A DNA stretch of 64,000 nucleotides from Chryseobacterium gambrini. GTDB taxonomy: Bacteria > Bacteroidota > Bacteroidia > Flavobacteriales > Weeksellaceae. A program made the translations under genes and the position numbers. The notes under the pieces are model-generated. The model had not been told where the DNA came from, did no database searches, and saw only the letters and a program-made list of their open reading frames with translations. The stretch is from the NCBI RefSeq assembly GCF_900156825.1, contig NZ_FTOV01000008.1:62001-126000 (forward strand), written 5' to 3'. Shown here piece after piece: positions 54,501 through 63,840 of this stretch; the stretch's first letter is position 1, and each line of letters starts with the position of its first letter.

Positions 54501-54575
54501 TTTCGGGCACCTTATCCTCAGGAACATGAAATTGGATTACCAAGAATAGGTTTTGATAGCAAGTTAAAAGAGTAA
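51510..54575 (+). CDS. DNA polymerase III alpha subunit (error-prone DnaE-type)
   Basis: 1,021 residues from ATG 51510. The N-terminal PHP domain (NCHSYHSLRYG, then VLTDINTITG) is followed by the palm with PPDFDIDWSW, where the catalytic Asp-x-Asp is kept but the following residue is Trp rather than Phe, and a third acid in FEKFDILSQRG. A DnaE2-like fingers part (IRPGVAQSGMMREYIFRHN) and a helix-hairpin-helix part with the usual spacing are present. The C-terminal clamp/tau-binding region is short. Coupled to dinB, it is most likely an SOS-type translesion polymerase (DnaE2/ImuC-like). Confidence 0.85.
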   Translation: MYLNCHSYHSLRYGTLSIDDLVCQVAAMGIKELVLTDINTITGIYEFKKKCEEKGIKPIVGVEIRKGSELLYIVIAKEFTGIGEVNRVLTSYNCDGIDLPERPDFENCCIIYPLNAHRPEQLNDNEYIGIQEEELNMLIRKEYHRLIPKMVILHPVTFSTKKEFNLHRILRAIDNNILLSKLPESEICSKTAYLKSPQVILNAYRNYPQIIQNTTVILSECSFDFTFETPRNRKFYTGSKKDDLRLLTRLAFVGLERRYGKSHGKAKQRIEKELKVIDELNFSGYFLITWDIIRYSNSVGFMHVGRGSGANSIVAYCLGITDICPLELDLYFERFLNENRKSPPDFDIDWSWQDRDTILDYIFDRYGKNYVAFCGTNVEFKYRSIIREVGKVFGLPKEELDELSKYPERVFRDEIVQQVQKYGKLLEKFPNQRSMHSCGIIISEEPLTNFTALEMPPKGFPIVQWDMHVAEEIGFEKFDILSQRGLGTINDTVRLLEEKRGIKVNIKDTNISKDEEKCNEFLSQGRTIGCFYIESPAMRGLLRRLKCDNYKVLVAASSIIRPGVAQSGMMREYIFRHNNPDKFEYFHKVFEDQLGDTYGIMVYQEDVIKIALHYGGVSAADGDILRRAMSGKGRSLSALQKVKDDFFASCRQQGHPQELSAEIYRQIESFAGYSFCKAHSASYAVESYQSLYLKVYYPLEFMVSVINNMGGFYRTEVYVHEARMSGGKIMNPCVNRSEHQATIYGDEIYLGFMHLEKVESRLGQLIPEERRRNGQYKSIEDFIKRIPIGIETLQILIFIGAFRFTAVPKNELLLKARVLLGDFKPERRFETLFEEPVKEFKFPELKRNIFEDAFDEIEILSFPVSCTPFDLLQTKYRGTVMANDLVQYHKKQVKMLAYLISRKHVPTKRGTMYFGTWVDVNGNYFDTAHFPDSLEKYPFQGGGCYLLLGIVEVDFHFPTITITKMAKMPFIPDPRYSHDEDKKYEAQQRMKEDVSMTFRAPYPQEHEIGLPRIGFDSKLKE

Positions 54576-54601
54576 ATTAATTCAGATTTTGTATTATTTT
54601 G

Positions 54602-57088
54602 TTAATTGATATCTCTTTTTAGATTCGGATTTCCATATAGGTGTAAACATGCCCAAGCTGCTGGTGTAGGATATCGCTCATATACTTTCTTGTTTGCATT
54701 GAACATCGCCTCTGATACAGTTTGACCTTCTTCAAATGACTTTAAAAATTCTGGTAACCAATATTTTGGAACTGTAACATCTAGTGCCCAGCATGGCGCG
54801 ATGACAGCATCATAGCCCTGAGCAATAAATCTCTTAATCAAAGACGTTACGTTGTTCCTGAAAAACTCTGTTTTCATAGAGGCTGAATGGCAAACAAAGA
54901 AGATCAAAATTTTCCCTTTTCCAATGATGGTGTTTAAGTCATATGTGAAGTTACCTCCCTGAGAGATCATTTGGGTGTCGGAAATGTTTTTTGCACCGTG
55001 CGAGCATACTATATTGATCTCCGCAGATAGAGGAGTTTGTAATTGTATTTCCTGATGAACAACAAAAGAAAATTCTTGCAGCGTATTTTCAATATTTCCA
55101 TATAAGTAGCTCAGCGGAATATCTCCACTTTCAATAGGTATCCAGATAGATTTCCTGTAATCAAAATGTAATGGTTTAGTTCCCTTTTTTTCTAAAAGCC
55201 ATTCGGTCGAAAGGACATTAGTAACAGGAATATGTTTAGCGATAAAGTCCCCTACGCCATTTAGAAATAAGTTATGAGGAAATCTTGCCAGCTCCATATC
55301 ATTTACAATATACAGTCCCTGAGCCATATTATGAATTGACAACTTTCCAATACTAAGCTGTTTGATCATTCTAATTTCTTCATTTTCATACTCTTCGGGA
55401 TAGACCTGTCGTATACTTCGACTCTCTTTTACGGTATCATTAAATTCAAGATCAACAAAATAGTCACTATCAAGTAATTGTTTATATATACTATGATTCC
55501 AGTCCTTAAGAAGATGAAATGAAAATACATCATTAAATAACTGCAACTCGGATAATTGCTCCTCCGCAGAGGCAAGCCAGCACATTGCGATCCCGGTACT
55601 GAGTGATAGTTCCTTTTTAAATTCCTCCGTATTATCATAGAGTGTTTCTAATTCATCAACATTTATCTCCGGTAGAATTAATGGGACAAGTTCGGCTGAT
55701 TTTTTTTCTTGAAACAGGATACTGTAATCAGACTTTAGTACCATGGACAAAAGGAAAGCTGCAGCATTCTGCTTTTTTGTGCTATAGTCAATAAGTCGTT
55801 CTGAAATCATGATGGCAGTTTTGTTATCGTAAACAAAGTCTGCTGTATTTCTTGTTTCATTCAATTTAACAAGAGATTCCTTTAAATGCTTTTTTAGATC
55901 CTCTGAATCCGCATGAATGATATCCTTGTATTTTTTAACGTTCTCCGGTGGAACAATCATTTCAAATGTGGAAAGAAAAAAACCAAATCCACTGGCACTA
56001 AAGTCCGCAGATGGGTAAGTTCTTTTGATATTGTATAGGGTTAGAAGCCAAGGCGTAGCGTCGTTAATTCCTCCAGCCAAGATGTTTTCTCTTTCTGTAC
56101 GCAGATAATCGAGTAATTTCGATGGAAGAGATTGATCATGCATCATTAGTAAAACGGTGAAATATCCGTGATCGAGAGATCTCCTTTCATAGGCCGAAAA
56201 ATTGATTTCTGCAGGGATTTCAGTATACAATTCAATGGCAAATTCATAAAATTTAACATTTCTAAAAAATTTAAAGCTTTGCCAGATAATTTCCCTTGTT
56301 AACCTATCTGAATACGGCGGTTTCTTTTCTAGTAAGCAGGTTAAAGCAAGATTAATATAAATTAAAGAAGCATGGATGCTACCAATGTTGGAATATATGC
56401 GGAAACTATTAAAATAACCCGCTTCAGGGATACCGTCTTTATAGGATGACAGTATGATCTCTTCTGCAAAATCACGTCCGGGTTGATAATATTCGGAGGA
56501 GCTTAACCTATCAACAATAAGCCCAACGCTATGATAAAATAATTCTGGATTGTTGAGTGCTAGCAGTATTTGACGTAAGAATCCTGCCAGAGATATATTT
56601 GAGATAACCAGACCTTCATCCCAATTTAATTGCTTGGCATCATTCTGAAATTTCCGGATAACCAAAGTAGCCATCTTTTTTTTATTCTGATCGGAAATTG
56701 TTGAAATATCAAAATTATTTTCTGATAACCTCTGTTCTTTTTTCTTTTTATAGGAAGCTTCTAAAATCGGCTCCATCATTTTGATTGTATGATCATCCGG
56801 TTTATGATCCATAATAGAGAGGTCAAATAAATTAAAGTTTTTTGAGCCCAGAAGTTTGTTATAAAGCTCAAGGAAAAGATCAATGGAATACGGAAGAGAA
56901 TGATCACTATTTTGTTCTAAACTATGTAAGAAAGCTGGTATATGGTTCCGATACTCAAAGTAGTCCGTAGCCATACCGGAAATAATCTCCCGATAAAGGG
57001 TTGTCAGTTCATTTTGGTATCTGTTATGATTGTGAAGTCGTTCATCAGTAAGTTTTCTGTTGAAGTCCTGTACTTTTATTATATTCAT
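54602..57088 (-). CDS. CHAT-domain caspase-like protein with helical N-terminus
   Basis: 828 residues. The C-terminal CHAT domain (about 650-828) has the catalytic pair His697 in CSHGAKN and Cys733 in FFVCHSAS, plus VIAPCWALDV and AAWACLHLYG, typical of CHAT proteases. The first about 600 residues are helical and TPR-like. CHAT proteases act as effectors in several bacterial defence or death systems, but no sensor such as a gasdermin or Csx-type gene is adjacent, so the role here is open. It converges on the polymerase cassette and has its own divergent promoter region shared with the downstream sigma gene. Confidence 0.8.
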   Translation of the reverse strand: MNIIKVQDFNRKLTDERLHNHNRYQNELTTLYREIISGMATDYFEYRNHIPAFLHSLEQNSDHSLPYSIDLFLELYNKLLGSKNFNLFDLSIMDHKPDDHTIKMMEPILEASYKKKKEQRLSENNFDISTISDQNKKKMATLVIRKFQNDAKQLNWDEGLVISNISLAGFLRQILLALNNPELFYHSVGLIVDRLSSSEYYQPGRDFAEEIILSSYKDGIPEAGYFNSFRIYSNIGSIHASLIYINLALTCLLEKKPPYSDRLTREIIWQSFKFFRNVKFYEFAIELYTEIPAEINFSAYERRSLDHGYFTVLLMMHDQSLPSKLLDYLRTERENILAGGINDATPWLLTLYNIKRTYPSADFSASGFGFFLSTFEMIVPPENVKKYKDIIHADSEDLKKHLKESLVKLNETRNTADFVYDNKTAIMISERLIDYSTKKQNAAAFLLSMVLKSDYSILFQEKKSAELVPLILPEINVDELETLYDNTEEFKKELSLSTGIAMCWLASAEEQLSELQLFNDVFSFHLLKDWNHSIYKQLLDSDYFVDLEFNDTVKESRSIRQVYPEEYENEEIRMIKQLSIGKLSIHNMAQGLYIVNDMELARFPHNLFLNGVGDFIAKHIPVTNVLSTEWLLEKKGTKPLHFDYRKSIWIPIESGDIPLSYLYGNIENTLQEFSFVVHQEIQLQTPLSAEINIVCSHGAKNISDTQMISQGGNFTYDLNTIIGKGKILIFFVCHSASMKTEFFRNNVTSLIKRFIAQGYDAVIAPCWALDVTVPKYWLPEFLKSFEEGQTVSEAMFNANKKVYERYPTPAAWACLHLYGNPNLKRDIN

Positions 57089-57413
57089 ATACTTTTACAA
57101 ATCTTAGGGTGATAGGATGGCTTTATTACAGGGAAATCACAATCCAATTATACGGAAGTATTTGCCTTAATAACAAATTTAACTATTCTTGAGTATCGAG
57201 GCAATCAAAATTAGATTTAAGCAAATAATTCGGCTTTTTTTAGTGCTGGAAAACAAGTTGTTTTGATATATACTGAGCTGAACATTGCTGTTATTCAGGA
57301 TTTATTACTACCATTAATGCCGCTTAATAAACAAATCTACTTTTTGCAGACCTTAAGATTTCTTTTTTGAAATAAATATTTTCTAACTTTACTCTTCTAA
57401 CAATAGCCTTATT
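57089..57413. other. Divergent promoter region (CHAT gene / sigma gene)
   Basis: 325 AT-rich bases. A perfect dyad AAAACAA-G-TTGTTTT lies at 57250-57264. TAACTTTA at 57384-57391 resembles a Bacteroidota -7 box but its TTTG partner is too close. Nothing else notable was seen. Confidence 0.4.
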
Positions 57414-57998
57414 ATGACATCCAGAACAGAGATCGAAGAAAAGGCACTGCTAATAAAGTTCCAAAGCGGTGATAGGAGAGCAATGGATACACTTTTCCGG
57501 ATCTACCATCCCGCATTGATCTTTTTTGCCCATAGACTACTTGTCAATTTTGATCGGGCTAATGCACAGGAGATTGTTCTTGACGTTATGCTCAAAACAT
57601 TTGAATTACGGGAAACCTTTAAAAGTTATGACAGTGTTAGAGCATTTTTGTATATCTCCACAAAAAACAAGTGCTTTGATGTTATTGAGAAAGAGAAGGT
57701 ACGGTTAAATCGGATGAACAAATATTCGCAGGGGCTAGAGGAACTCGATGAGGAGAACATATTGAGCAAAATGATCCATACAGAGGTACTTCTTGAATTG
57801 AGTCAATCTATTGAGCTTCTTCCCGAACAATGTCGGAATATTATGCAAAGTTTAATGGATGGAATGACACCAAAAGAGATCGCTGAAGAATTTCATATTA
57901 GTATCAGTACGGTAAACAGCCAAAAGGCACGGGCTATTTCCATATTGAAAAAGACCCTTTCCAATAAGGGGATTGCACTTTTGCTTTTATGCATTTAA
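57414..57998 (+). CDS. ECF sigma-70 factor (second locus)
   Basis: 194 residues with region 2 (QEIVLDVMLKTFELRETF) and region 4 (MTPKEIAEEFHISISTVNSQKARAI). It opens the second sigma/FecR/SusCD locus. Unusually it is separated from its FecR partner by a PIN-like gene. The C-terminal NKGIALLLLCI is a short hydrophobic end typical of this sigma class. Confidence 0.9.
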   Translation: MTSRTEIEEKALLIKFQSGDRRAMDTLFRIYHPALIFFAHRLLVNFDRANAQEIVLDVMLKTFELRETFKSYDSVRAFLYISTKNKCFDVIEKEKVRLNRMNKYSQGLEELDEENILSKMIHTEVLLELSQSIELLPEQCRNIMQSLMDGMTPKEIAEEFHISISTVNSQKARAISILKKTLSNKGIALLLLCI

Positions 57999-58119
57999 CT
58001 TTTATACCATCCTTTATTCCTACCTAAATAAGTTTATGTCTTTGGTTAAATATCTGTATTTTTAACGTTTTAATTCCTAATTTCTTCTCGTGGAGAAGTA
58101 TGATTTCAAACAATAATAA

Positions 58120-59064
58120 ATGGAAAGAGTAGTATTTGATACCAATGCATATAGGTACTTAATTAAAGATTTAAGTTTTGATGATTTAGATGATTACATG
58201 CTTGAGATCCGAGCAAAGGAAAAGAAAAATAACCTGGAAGCATCCATTAGTCCAATTGTCATACAGGAACTCTTGGCACATGTCGCGGGCCGAAGTGGGA
58301 GCAGTTTATTTCAAAAGTCTTTAAACGCGATTAAAGCAATGTATCTTCATTGTTTTGATAATGGGTTTTCTAGAATGTTAGCTAGACCAGAAATGCTTGT
58401 GGCCAAATATATGTTTGGATTATCAAGTGAAAAGAAAGTGCAAACAGGCAATGCATTTATTGAAATTGTACGTGATTTGGCTACGTCTCCCACCAATGAA
58501 ATCTTTGAGCGTTTGGAAGATAACCTTAATAAAACCAAGAGTTTCGTAAAAAATGCAGAGCACTTATACGCGACATCATTTTTGACAAAGCTAAAGGAAT
58601 ATGATCCTGAGATGGAAGATTGGGCTGTTTTTCCTAATAATAAAGAGAAGCGGAGGAAACTTTTAAATGAGATCCGATCCGCTGAGTTCTCTCAATTTTT
58701 AGCAAGAGAGTATATAGAGCCAGTATTTAATTATTATGCTTTAGAACATCCTACACAAGTTAGGCCAGATGAGGTTCAGTGGACATTTTTGTGCACTAAA
58801 TTTGTGAATAATTTTCCAGAGTATATTGCATTGTACAAGTCAGTTTATGAAAATATAATAAACAGCCAGATCAATATGTTTGAAAATAATAGAGCTAATT
58901 TTTGGTGGGACACCCAATTGATGTTAAATGTCGGAGAGCATAAGATCGAAAATGATAAATTGTATTTTGTAACCTCTGATAAGGCCATGCTGAAAGTAGG
59001 TAGGGAGAACAATGCGAATTTATCCATTTTTACATTTGATGAATATATGGACTATCTAGGATAA
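58120..59064 (+). CDS. PIN-like nuclease domain protein
   Basis: 314 residues. The start VVFDTNAYRYLI (Asp7) and the end FVTSDKAML carry the spaced acidic residues of the PIN/VapC nuclease fold, which cuts RNA. The middle is long and helical, so this is larger than a VapC toxin. No antitoxin-like gene is adjacent. It lies between the sigma factor and its FecR partner, as if inserted there. It is probably an RNase, possibly tied to regulation or defence; the function is uncertain. Confidence 0.65.
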   Translation: MERVVFDTNAYRYLIKDLSFDDLDDYMLEIRAKEKKNNLEASISPIVIQELLAHVAGRSGSSLFQKSLNAIKAMYLHCFDNGFSRMLARPEMLVAKYMFGLSSEKKVQTGNAFIEIVRDLATSPTNEIFERLEDNLNKTKSFVKNAEHLYATSFLTKLKEYDPEMEDWAVFPNNKEKRRKLLNEIRSAEFSQFLAREYIEPVFNYYALEHPTQVRPDEVQWTFLCTKFVNNFPEYIALYKSVYENIINSQINMFENNRANFWWDTQLMLNVGEHKIENDKLYFVTSDKAMLKVGRENNANLSIFTFDEYMDYLG

Positions 59065-59200
59065 CTATCCGATGATATTGTAAGCATTTTTATTACCAGC
59101 AAAAGTAGCTGAAAAATTCCAGTGTTATTTTATTTAAAATATTTTCATTTTCTTTTGGACAAGCCCTCTATGTTTCCCGTTTCTATAATAAATACGAAAC

Positions 59201-60370
59201 ATGAAAGAGGAAGAATTGTTCGATGGATTCGAGATCACGGAACTACTCCATAAGTATATTACTGGACAAAAGCTCCCGTATTGGGACAGGGAGTTCCTGG
59301 AGGACTGGATCGAAGAACGTGAATCCAATAGAGTTATTTTCCAACAGCTGTTGGATCAACACCGATTGGCTGCTGATCTAATCGAACTGAAAGAATCTGG
59401 TTCCTCGACCGATGAAGAGCTCGCAAAATTCAATAAAATTCTTAATAAACCTGAACCAATGAGCATCTGGTTCAGGCTTATGACAGCAGCAGCAGTCCTT
59501 TTCACGATTTCAATTTCCATATGGCTTTATAAATTTTATCAGTCAGACAAGATTTTATCGACAGAAGTAGCAACAACTACCTTATCGGGAGATATTCTTC
59601 CGGGAAGTGATAAAGCAACGCTAACTTTTGAAGATGGTAGAGTTCTTTCGCTCGCAGGGGATAAGAAAGCTATAAAAGTAGATGAGCAGGGCACTTCATA
59701 TATGGATGGCACGAGCATATCACCAAATAAGGTACAGTTTGCAACACTAACAACGCCACGTAAGGGACAGTATAAGATAACACTTCCCGATGGTACTAAA
59801 GTCTGGCTAAATGCGGAGTCTTCTTTACGGTATCCTACAAAGTTCACTGATAAAGACAGATATGTTGAATTGCAGGGGGAAGGCTTTTTCGATGTGGCGC
59901 ACGACCAGACAAAGCCTTTTATTGTTGCTTCTAATGGACAGCAGGTGAAGGTACTTGGAACTAAGTTTAACATCAACAGTTATTCCAATGAACCTTCTGT
60001 CAGAACTACGTTAATCAGCGGACGAGTTGAATTGTTAAGTAGCCGTGATAAGGCAACTGTTATACTTGTTCCCGGCCAGCAAGCTAAGCTGGTCAATGAT
60101 GGTTTTGCGGTAAATTCCGTAGATACCGAACCTTTTATAGCATGGACTTCAAATGAGTTCCAGTTTAAAGGGGCGACTTTGCAGGAAGTCCTGAGACAAG
60201 TTGAACGATGGTATGGTGTTGACGTTGATTACAACAATATTCCAAATATAAAGGTTAACGGAACAATTTCAAGAGAAAAGAAACTCTCTAGTGTTTTATA
60301 TGCACTTGAAAAAATTACAGATTTACAAATTAATCTATCGAAAGGAAGGAGGATTCAGATTAAAAAATAA
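59201..60370 (+). CDS. FecR family anti-sigma factor (second locus)
   Basis: 389 residues. A helical cytoplasmic N-terminus, a transmembrane helix near 88-108 (LMTAAAVLFTISISIWLYKF), and a FecR periplasmic domain (LPDGTKVWLNAESSLRYP, GEGFFDVAHDQTKPFIVAS, VLGTKFNINSY), ending in a DUF4974-like domain with LQEVLRQVERWYGVDV. It pairs with the sigma factor at 57414 and precedes susC by 119 nt. Confidence 0.92.
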   Translation: MKEEELFDGFEITELLHKYITGQKLPYWDREFLEDWIEERESNRVIFQQLLDQHRLAADLIELKESGSSTDEELAKFNKILNKPEPMSIWFRLMTAAAVLFTISISIWLYKFYQSDKILSTEVATTTLSGDILPGSDKATLTFEDGRVLSLAGDKKAIKVDEQGTSYMDGTSISPNKVQFATLTTPRKGQYKITLPDGTKVWLNAESSLRYPTKFTDKDRYVELQGEGFFDVAHDQTKPFIVASNGQQVKVLGTKFNINSYSNEPSVRTTLISGRVELLSSRDKATVILVPGQQAKLVNDGFAVNSVDTEPFIAWTSNEFQFKGATLQEVLRQVERWYGVDVDYNNIPNIKVNGTISREKKLSSVLYALEKITDLQINLSKGRRIQIKK

Positions 60371-60404
60371 CGATTTATAGTTTCATATGTTGGCCTGAAA
60401 ATAT

Positions 60405-60428
60405 GCCGGAGTGTTAGCGCACTCCGGC
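60405..60428 (+). promoter_or_regulatory. Hairpin in the susC leader (second locus)
   Basis: GCCGGAGTG (60405-60413) pairs with CACTCCGGC (60420-60428): a 9-bp stem with a 6-nt loop, 61 nt before the susC start. No T-run follows. The size, loop length and distance closely match the first locus. Confidence 0.6.
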
Positions 60429-60489
60429 GATCGGGTCTACATTATAAATTTCCAGCAACGAAAATTACATTTTAACCCTACACAAATCT

Positions 60490-63400
60490 ATGAAAAAACG
60501 TGATTTTTCCAACAAGAAAAACATTCCGCCGTGGGTGGATCTGTTTTCCCACAGGAGAAAACTTCTGCGCAATGGTATAAATAGTGCAACGCTCTTTATA
60601 CTGCTTGCCAGCGGTACAGCTTTACAGGCTCAACAGATTAGCCTTTCCTTGCAGAAAGCGCCCTTGTCAAAAGCAATTTCCGAAATTCGGAAAGCGACAA
60701 AGTATGATTTTGTTTACAATGAGGATCTACTAAAAACAGTCGGCCCTATTACTGTAAACCTGAAGAATGCTTCGTTAGAAGAGACATTACGAACACTTTT
60801 CGCCAACCAACCGATCGCATTTGAAATTGCAGATGGGATTATCATTTTGCAGGAGCGGAAAGCATCGAATACTTCCAATTCAAAAAAAAAGGAAACCATA
60901 AAAGGAAGGATTGTCGATGAAAAGGGCAATCCATTAGCAGGGGCAACTATTCATGTTAAGGGCAGCAACTTTGTGACGAACTCTGATATTAACGGAAATT
61001 TTGAATTACCATCTGAATATTTAGACGAAAAACTGGTTTTATCCTACATAGGTTTTCTTCCAATTGAAATTGATGCAAATGTCAATCTTAATGTAATGCT
61101 TCAAAAATCATTATCATCGTTGGATGAAGCTATCGTCATTGCGTATGGCAAAACAACTAAAAGATACACAACAGGTTCTATCAGTAAAATTTCAGCAAAC
61201 CAAATCGAAAGCCGACCTGTAAATAATGTCTTATCTACTCTTGACGGATTAGCTCCCGGTCTGACAGTAACACAAAGCACAGGCGTAGCTGGTGGAGTAT
61301 TCAAGGTTGAATTACGGGGAAGAACGGCGCTGGATCGGTCTATTTCGGATGACCAGCCTTTATTTATCATTGATGGTATACCACAATCCGCAAATAATAC
61401 CAGTTTAAGTACAATACCTTCCGCAATTGGTAATCCAAGTTTAACAGCAACCCAGCCAGGAGGTGTAAGCCCTTTAAATGCACTGAATCCGCAGGACATT
61501 GAAAGCATTGAAATTTTAAAGGATGCAGACGCCACCAGCATTTATGGGAGCAGGGGTGCTAATGGGGTAATTTTGATAACAACCAAAAGGGGAAAACAGG
61601 GAAAAACTATCCTTAATTTAAATGCATACGCTGGTATTAGTAAAGTCCCCAACCCAATAGAAATGCTTAATACACAGCAGTATTTGACATTGAGGAAGAA
61701 GGCTTTCGAGCTGGATAATGTAACTCCTGATGAAAACAATGCTTTTGATCTTATAGTTTGGGATACCACACGCTATACTGATTTTTCTAAGCTTTTTCTG
61801 TCTAATAATGCTTCAAGAAGTAACATTCAGCTAAGTATTAATGGAGGAAATGAAAACACGCAATTTTTGTTTTCAGGTAATTATGCGAAGGAAAAAAGTG
61901 TTTTTTCGAAAGATTTATCTTATCTGAGAGGATCTTCTATGCTGAATGTAAATCATAGCTCTAAGGATCGGAAATTCAATCTCTTAGTTTCGGTAAACTA
62001 TAGTGCTGATCACAATAATATTATAAGTGTTGATCAGGCATCCAATTTGTCTTTACCGCCAAACATTCAATTATATAATAATGATGGATCTTTGGCTTGG
62101 GATGAAGGTGGAATTTCCTCAGGTTTCTGGAATCCTCTATCTTATCTGAATAGAAGGTATACTTCTAAGACAAAATCGCTTAATACCAGTGGGCAGATCA
62201 GCTATAAGGTGACAAGTGACTTGACTTTGAGAAGTAATATGGGCTATAATTCTGTTTTATTTGATGAATCATCCCTTTATCCTTTATCTGCGCAAAATCC
62301 TAATTATACTCCTTATCGTTATACGGATTTCGCTACAAATAAATTATCAGGATGGATCGTTGAGCCTCAGGCTGAATTTACGAGAACAGTTGGTCCGGGT
62401 AAATTGAATGTCCTTTTGGGTGGTACTTTCCAAGCTAAAGATCAAAATTTTGAAACCATTAATGCTACTGGTTATTCTAGTGATAATTTAATGGAATCTT
62501 TACAGGGAGCAACAAGTATCACAGGGAAAAAATCAGCTTCTCCATATCGTTATAACGCTTTCTTTGGTAGGGCACAGTATAATATATTGGGCAAATATCT
62601 GGCAACTGTTTCTGCAAGACGGGATGGCAGCAGCATTTTTGCATCGGAGAATAGATTTTCGAATTTTGGTGCTATGGGTTTAACCTGGATATTTTCAGAA
62701 GAAAAACTAATCAAAAATAGCCTTGGATTTTTGGATTTTGGGAAGCTTAGGACAAGTATAGGCACTACAGGTAATGATAAAATCAGTAATTACCAATTTC
62801 TGGATACATGGGCTACTAGCCCTATTACATATAGTAGAAATAGTGCTTTATATCCAAATAAACTGTACAATCCAGATTATAAGTGGGAGAAAACAATAAA
62901 GCGGGAAATTGGGCTTGATCTTTCTTTTTTGAAAGAAAGAATCATGCTGACAACGAATTATTATAACAACAGGAGCAGCAACCAGCTCATATCCTATAAA
63001 TTACCTTCTATAAGTGGATTTAGTACCATCATTAGAAATTTAGATGCGCTGATTGAAAATCAGGGCTGGGAATTCTCTCTTAATACAATAAATGTCCGAA
63101 ATGATAATTGGAAGTGGGAGAGTGCCTTGAACTTTACTATTCCTAAAAACAAATTGCTGTCCTTTCCGAATCTGGCGAACTCTTCTTATAACTATACTTT
63201 TGTTGAAGGACAAACTTTGAATGTAGGTTATGGATATAAATATCTAGGCGTTAATCCTACAACTGGATTATACGAAGTTGAGGACAAAAATGGCGATAAG
63301 ATATATGATATTAATGATTATGAGGTTTTTGGAAGTTTAGATCCTAAGTTTTACGGAGGATTTTCCAATACTTTGTCCTTCAAAAGAATTTCACTCAATG

Positions 63401-63831
63401 TGCTATTTTCTTTTAGGAAGCATACCGCTAAAAACTATAAGAGCTATCTCTATAGTAATATTGGGACACTCAATAATGTTCCTTCGCTAATCCTTGGAAA
63501 ATATTGGGAAGAAGAAGGCGATATTGCAGAACTTCAACGACCTTCCCAAACTACATTTGGATCCATTCAGACCGCTTATTCGAATTTGTTTTTGAACTCT
63601 TCTGGAGCTTATTCAGATGCATCATATATACGGCTGAAAAATGTGGTACTTAATTATGATCTGACTTCTAAATCTTTGCAGAACATTGGAATTTCCAATG
63701 CCCGAATCTATATGCAGGGAGAAAACTTGTTGACATTTACAGGATACGAATTGGGAGACCCTGAAACGCAGAATTGGTTAAGAACTCCACCACTAAGAAC
63801 GTTTACAATAGGAATGAATTTAACTTTTTAA
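60490..63831 (+). CDS. SusC/RagA TonB-linked outer-membrane transporter (second locus)
   Basis: 1,113 residues. Signal peptide, STN domain (about 50-118), a carboxypeptidase-D-like domain (about 138-205, IKGRIVDEKGNPLAGATIHV), plug with ILKDADATSIYGSRGANGVILITTKRG, and a barrel ending in TIGMNLTF. It has the full domain set missing from the first SusC. Regulated by the upstream sigma-FecR pair; it imports an unknown substrate together with the following SusD. Confidence 0.93.
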   Translation: MKKRDFSNKKNIPPWVDLFSHRRKLLRNGINSATLFILLASGTALQAQQISLSLQKAPLSKAISEIRKATKYDFVYNEDLLKTVGPITVNLKNASLEETLRTLFANQPIAFEIADGIIILQERKASNTSNSKKKETIKGRIVDEKGNPLAGATIHVKGSNFVTNSDINGNFELPSEYLDEKLVLSYIGFLPIEIDANVNLNVMLQKSLSSLDEAIVIAYGKTTKRYTTGSISKISANQIESRPVNNVLSTLDGLAPGLTVTQSTGVAGGVFKVELRGRTALDRSISDDQPLFIIDGIPQSANNTSLSTIPSAIGNPSLTATQPGGVSPLNALNPQDIESIEILKDADATSIYGSRGANGVILITTKRGKQGKTILNLNAYAGISKVPNPIEMLNTQQYLTLRKKAFELDNVTPDENNAFDLIVWDTTRYTDFSKLFLSNNASRSNIQLSINGGNENTQFLFSGNYAKEKSVFSKDLSYLRGSSMLNVNHSSKDRKFNLLVSVNYSADHNNIISVDQASNLSLPPNIQLYNNDGSLAWDEGGISSGFWNPLSYLNRRYTSKTKSLNTSGQISYKVTSDLTLRSNMGYNSVLFDESSLYPLSAQNPNYTPYRYTDFATNKLSGWIVEPQAEFTRTVGPGKLNVLLGGTFQAKDQNFETINATGYSSDNLMESLQGATSITGKKSASPYRYNAFFGRAQYNILGKYLATVSARRDGSSIFASENRFSNFGAMGLTWIFSEEKLIKNSLGFLDFGKLRTSIGTTGNDKISNYQFLDTWATSPITYSRNSALYPNKLYNPDYKWEKTIKREIGLDLSFLKERIMLTTNYYNNRSSNQLISYKLPSISGFSTIIRNLDALIENQGWEFSLNTINVRNDNWKWESALNFTIPKNKLLSFPNLANSSYNYTFVEGQTLNVGYGYKYLGVNPTTGLYEVEDKNGDKIYDINDYEVFGSLDPKFYGGFSNTLSFKRISLNVLFSFRKHTAKNYKSYLYSNIGTLNNVPSLILGKYWEEEGDIAELQRPSQTTFGSIQTAYSNLFLNSSGAYSDASYIRLKNVVLNYDLTSKSLQNIGISNARIYMQGENLLTFTGYELGDPETQNWLRTPPLRTFTIGMNLTF

Positions 63832-63840
63832 TCTACAGCC

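Noticed and set aside
58120-59064. VapBC-type toxin-antitoxin pair
   Set aside because: The PIN-like protein is too large for VapC and no small antitoxin gene is adjacent.
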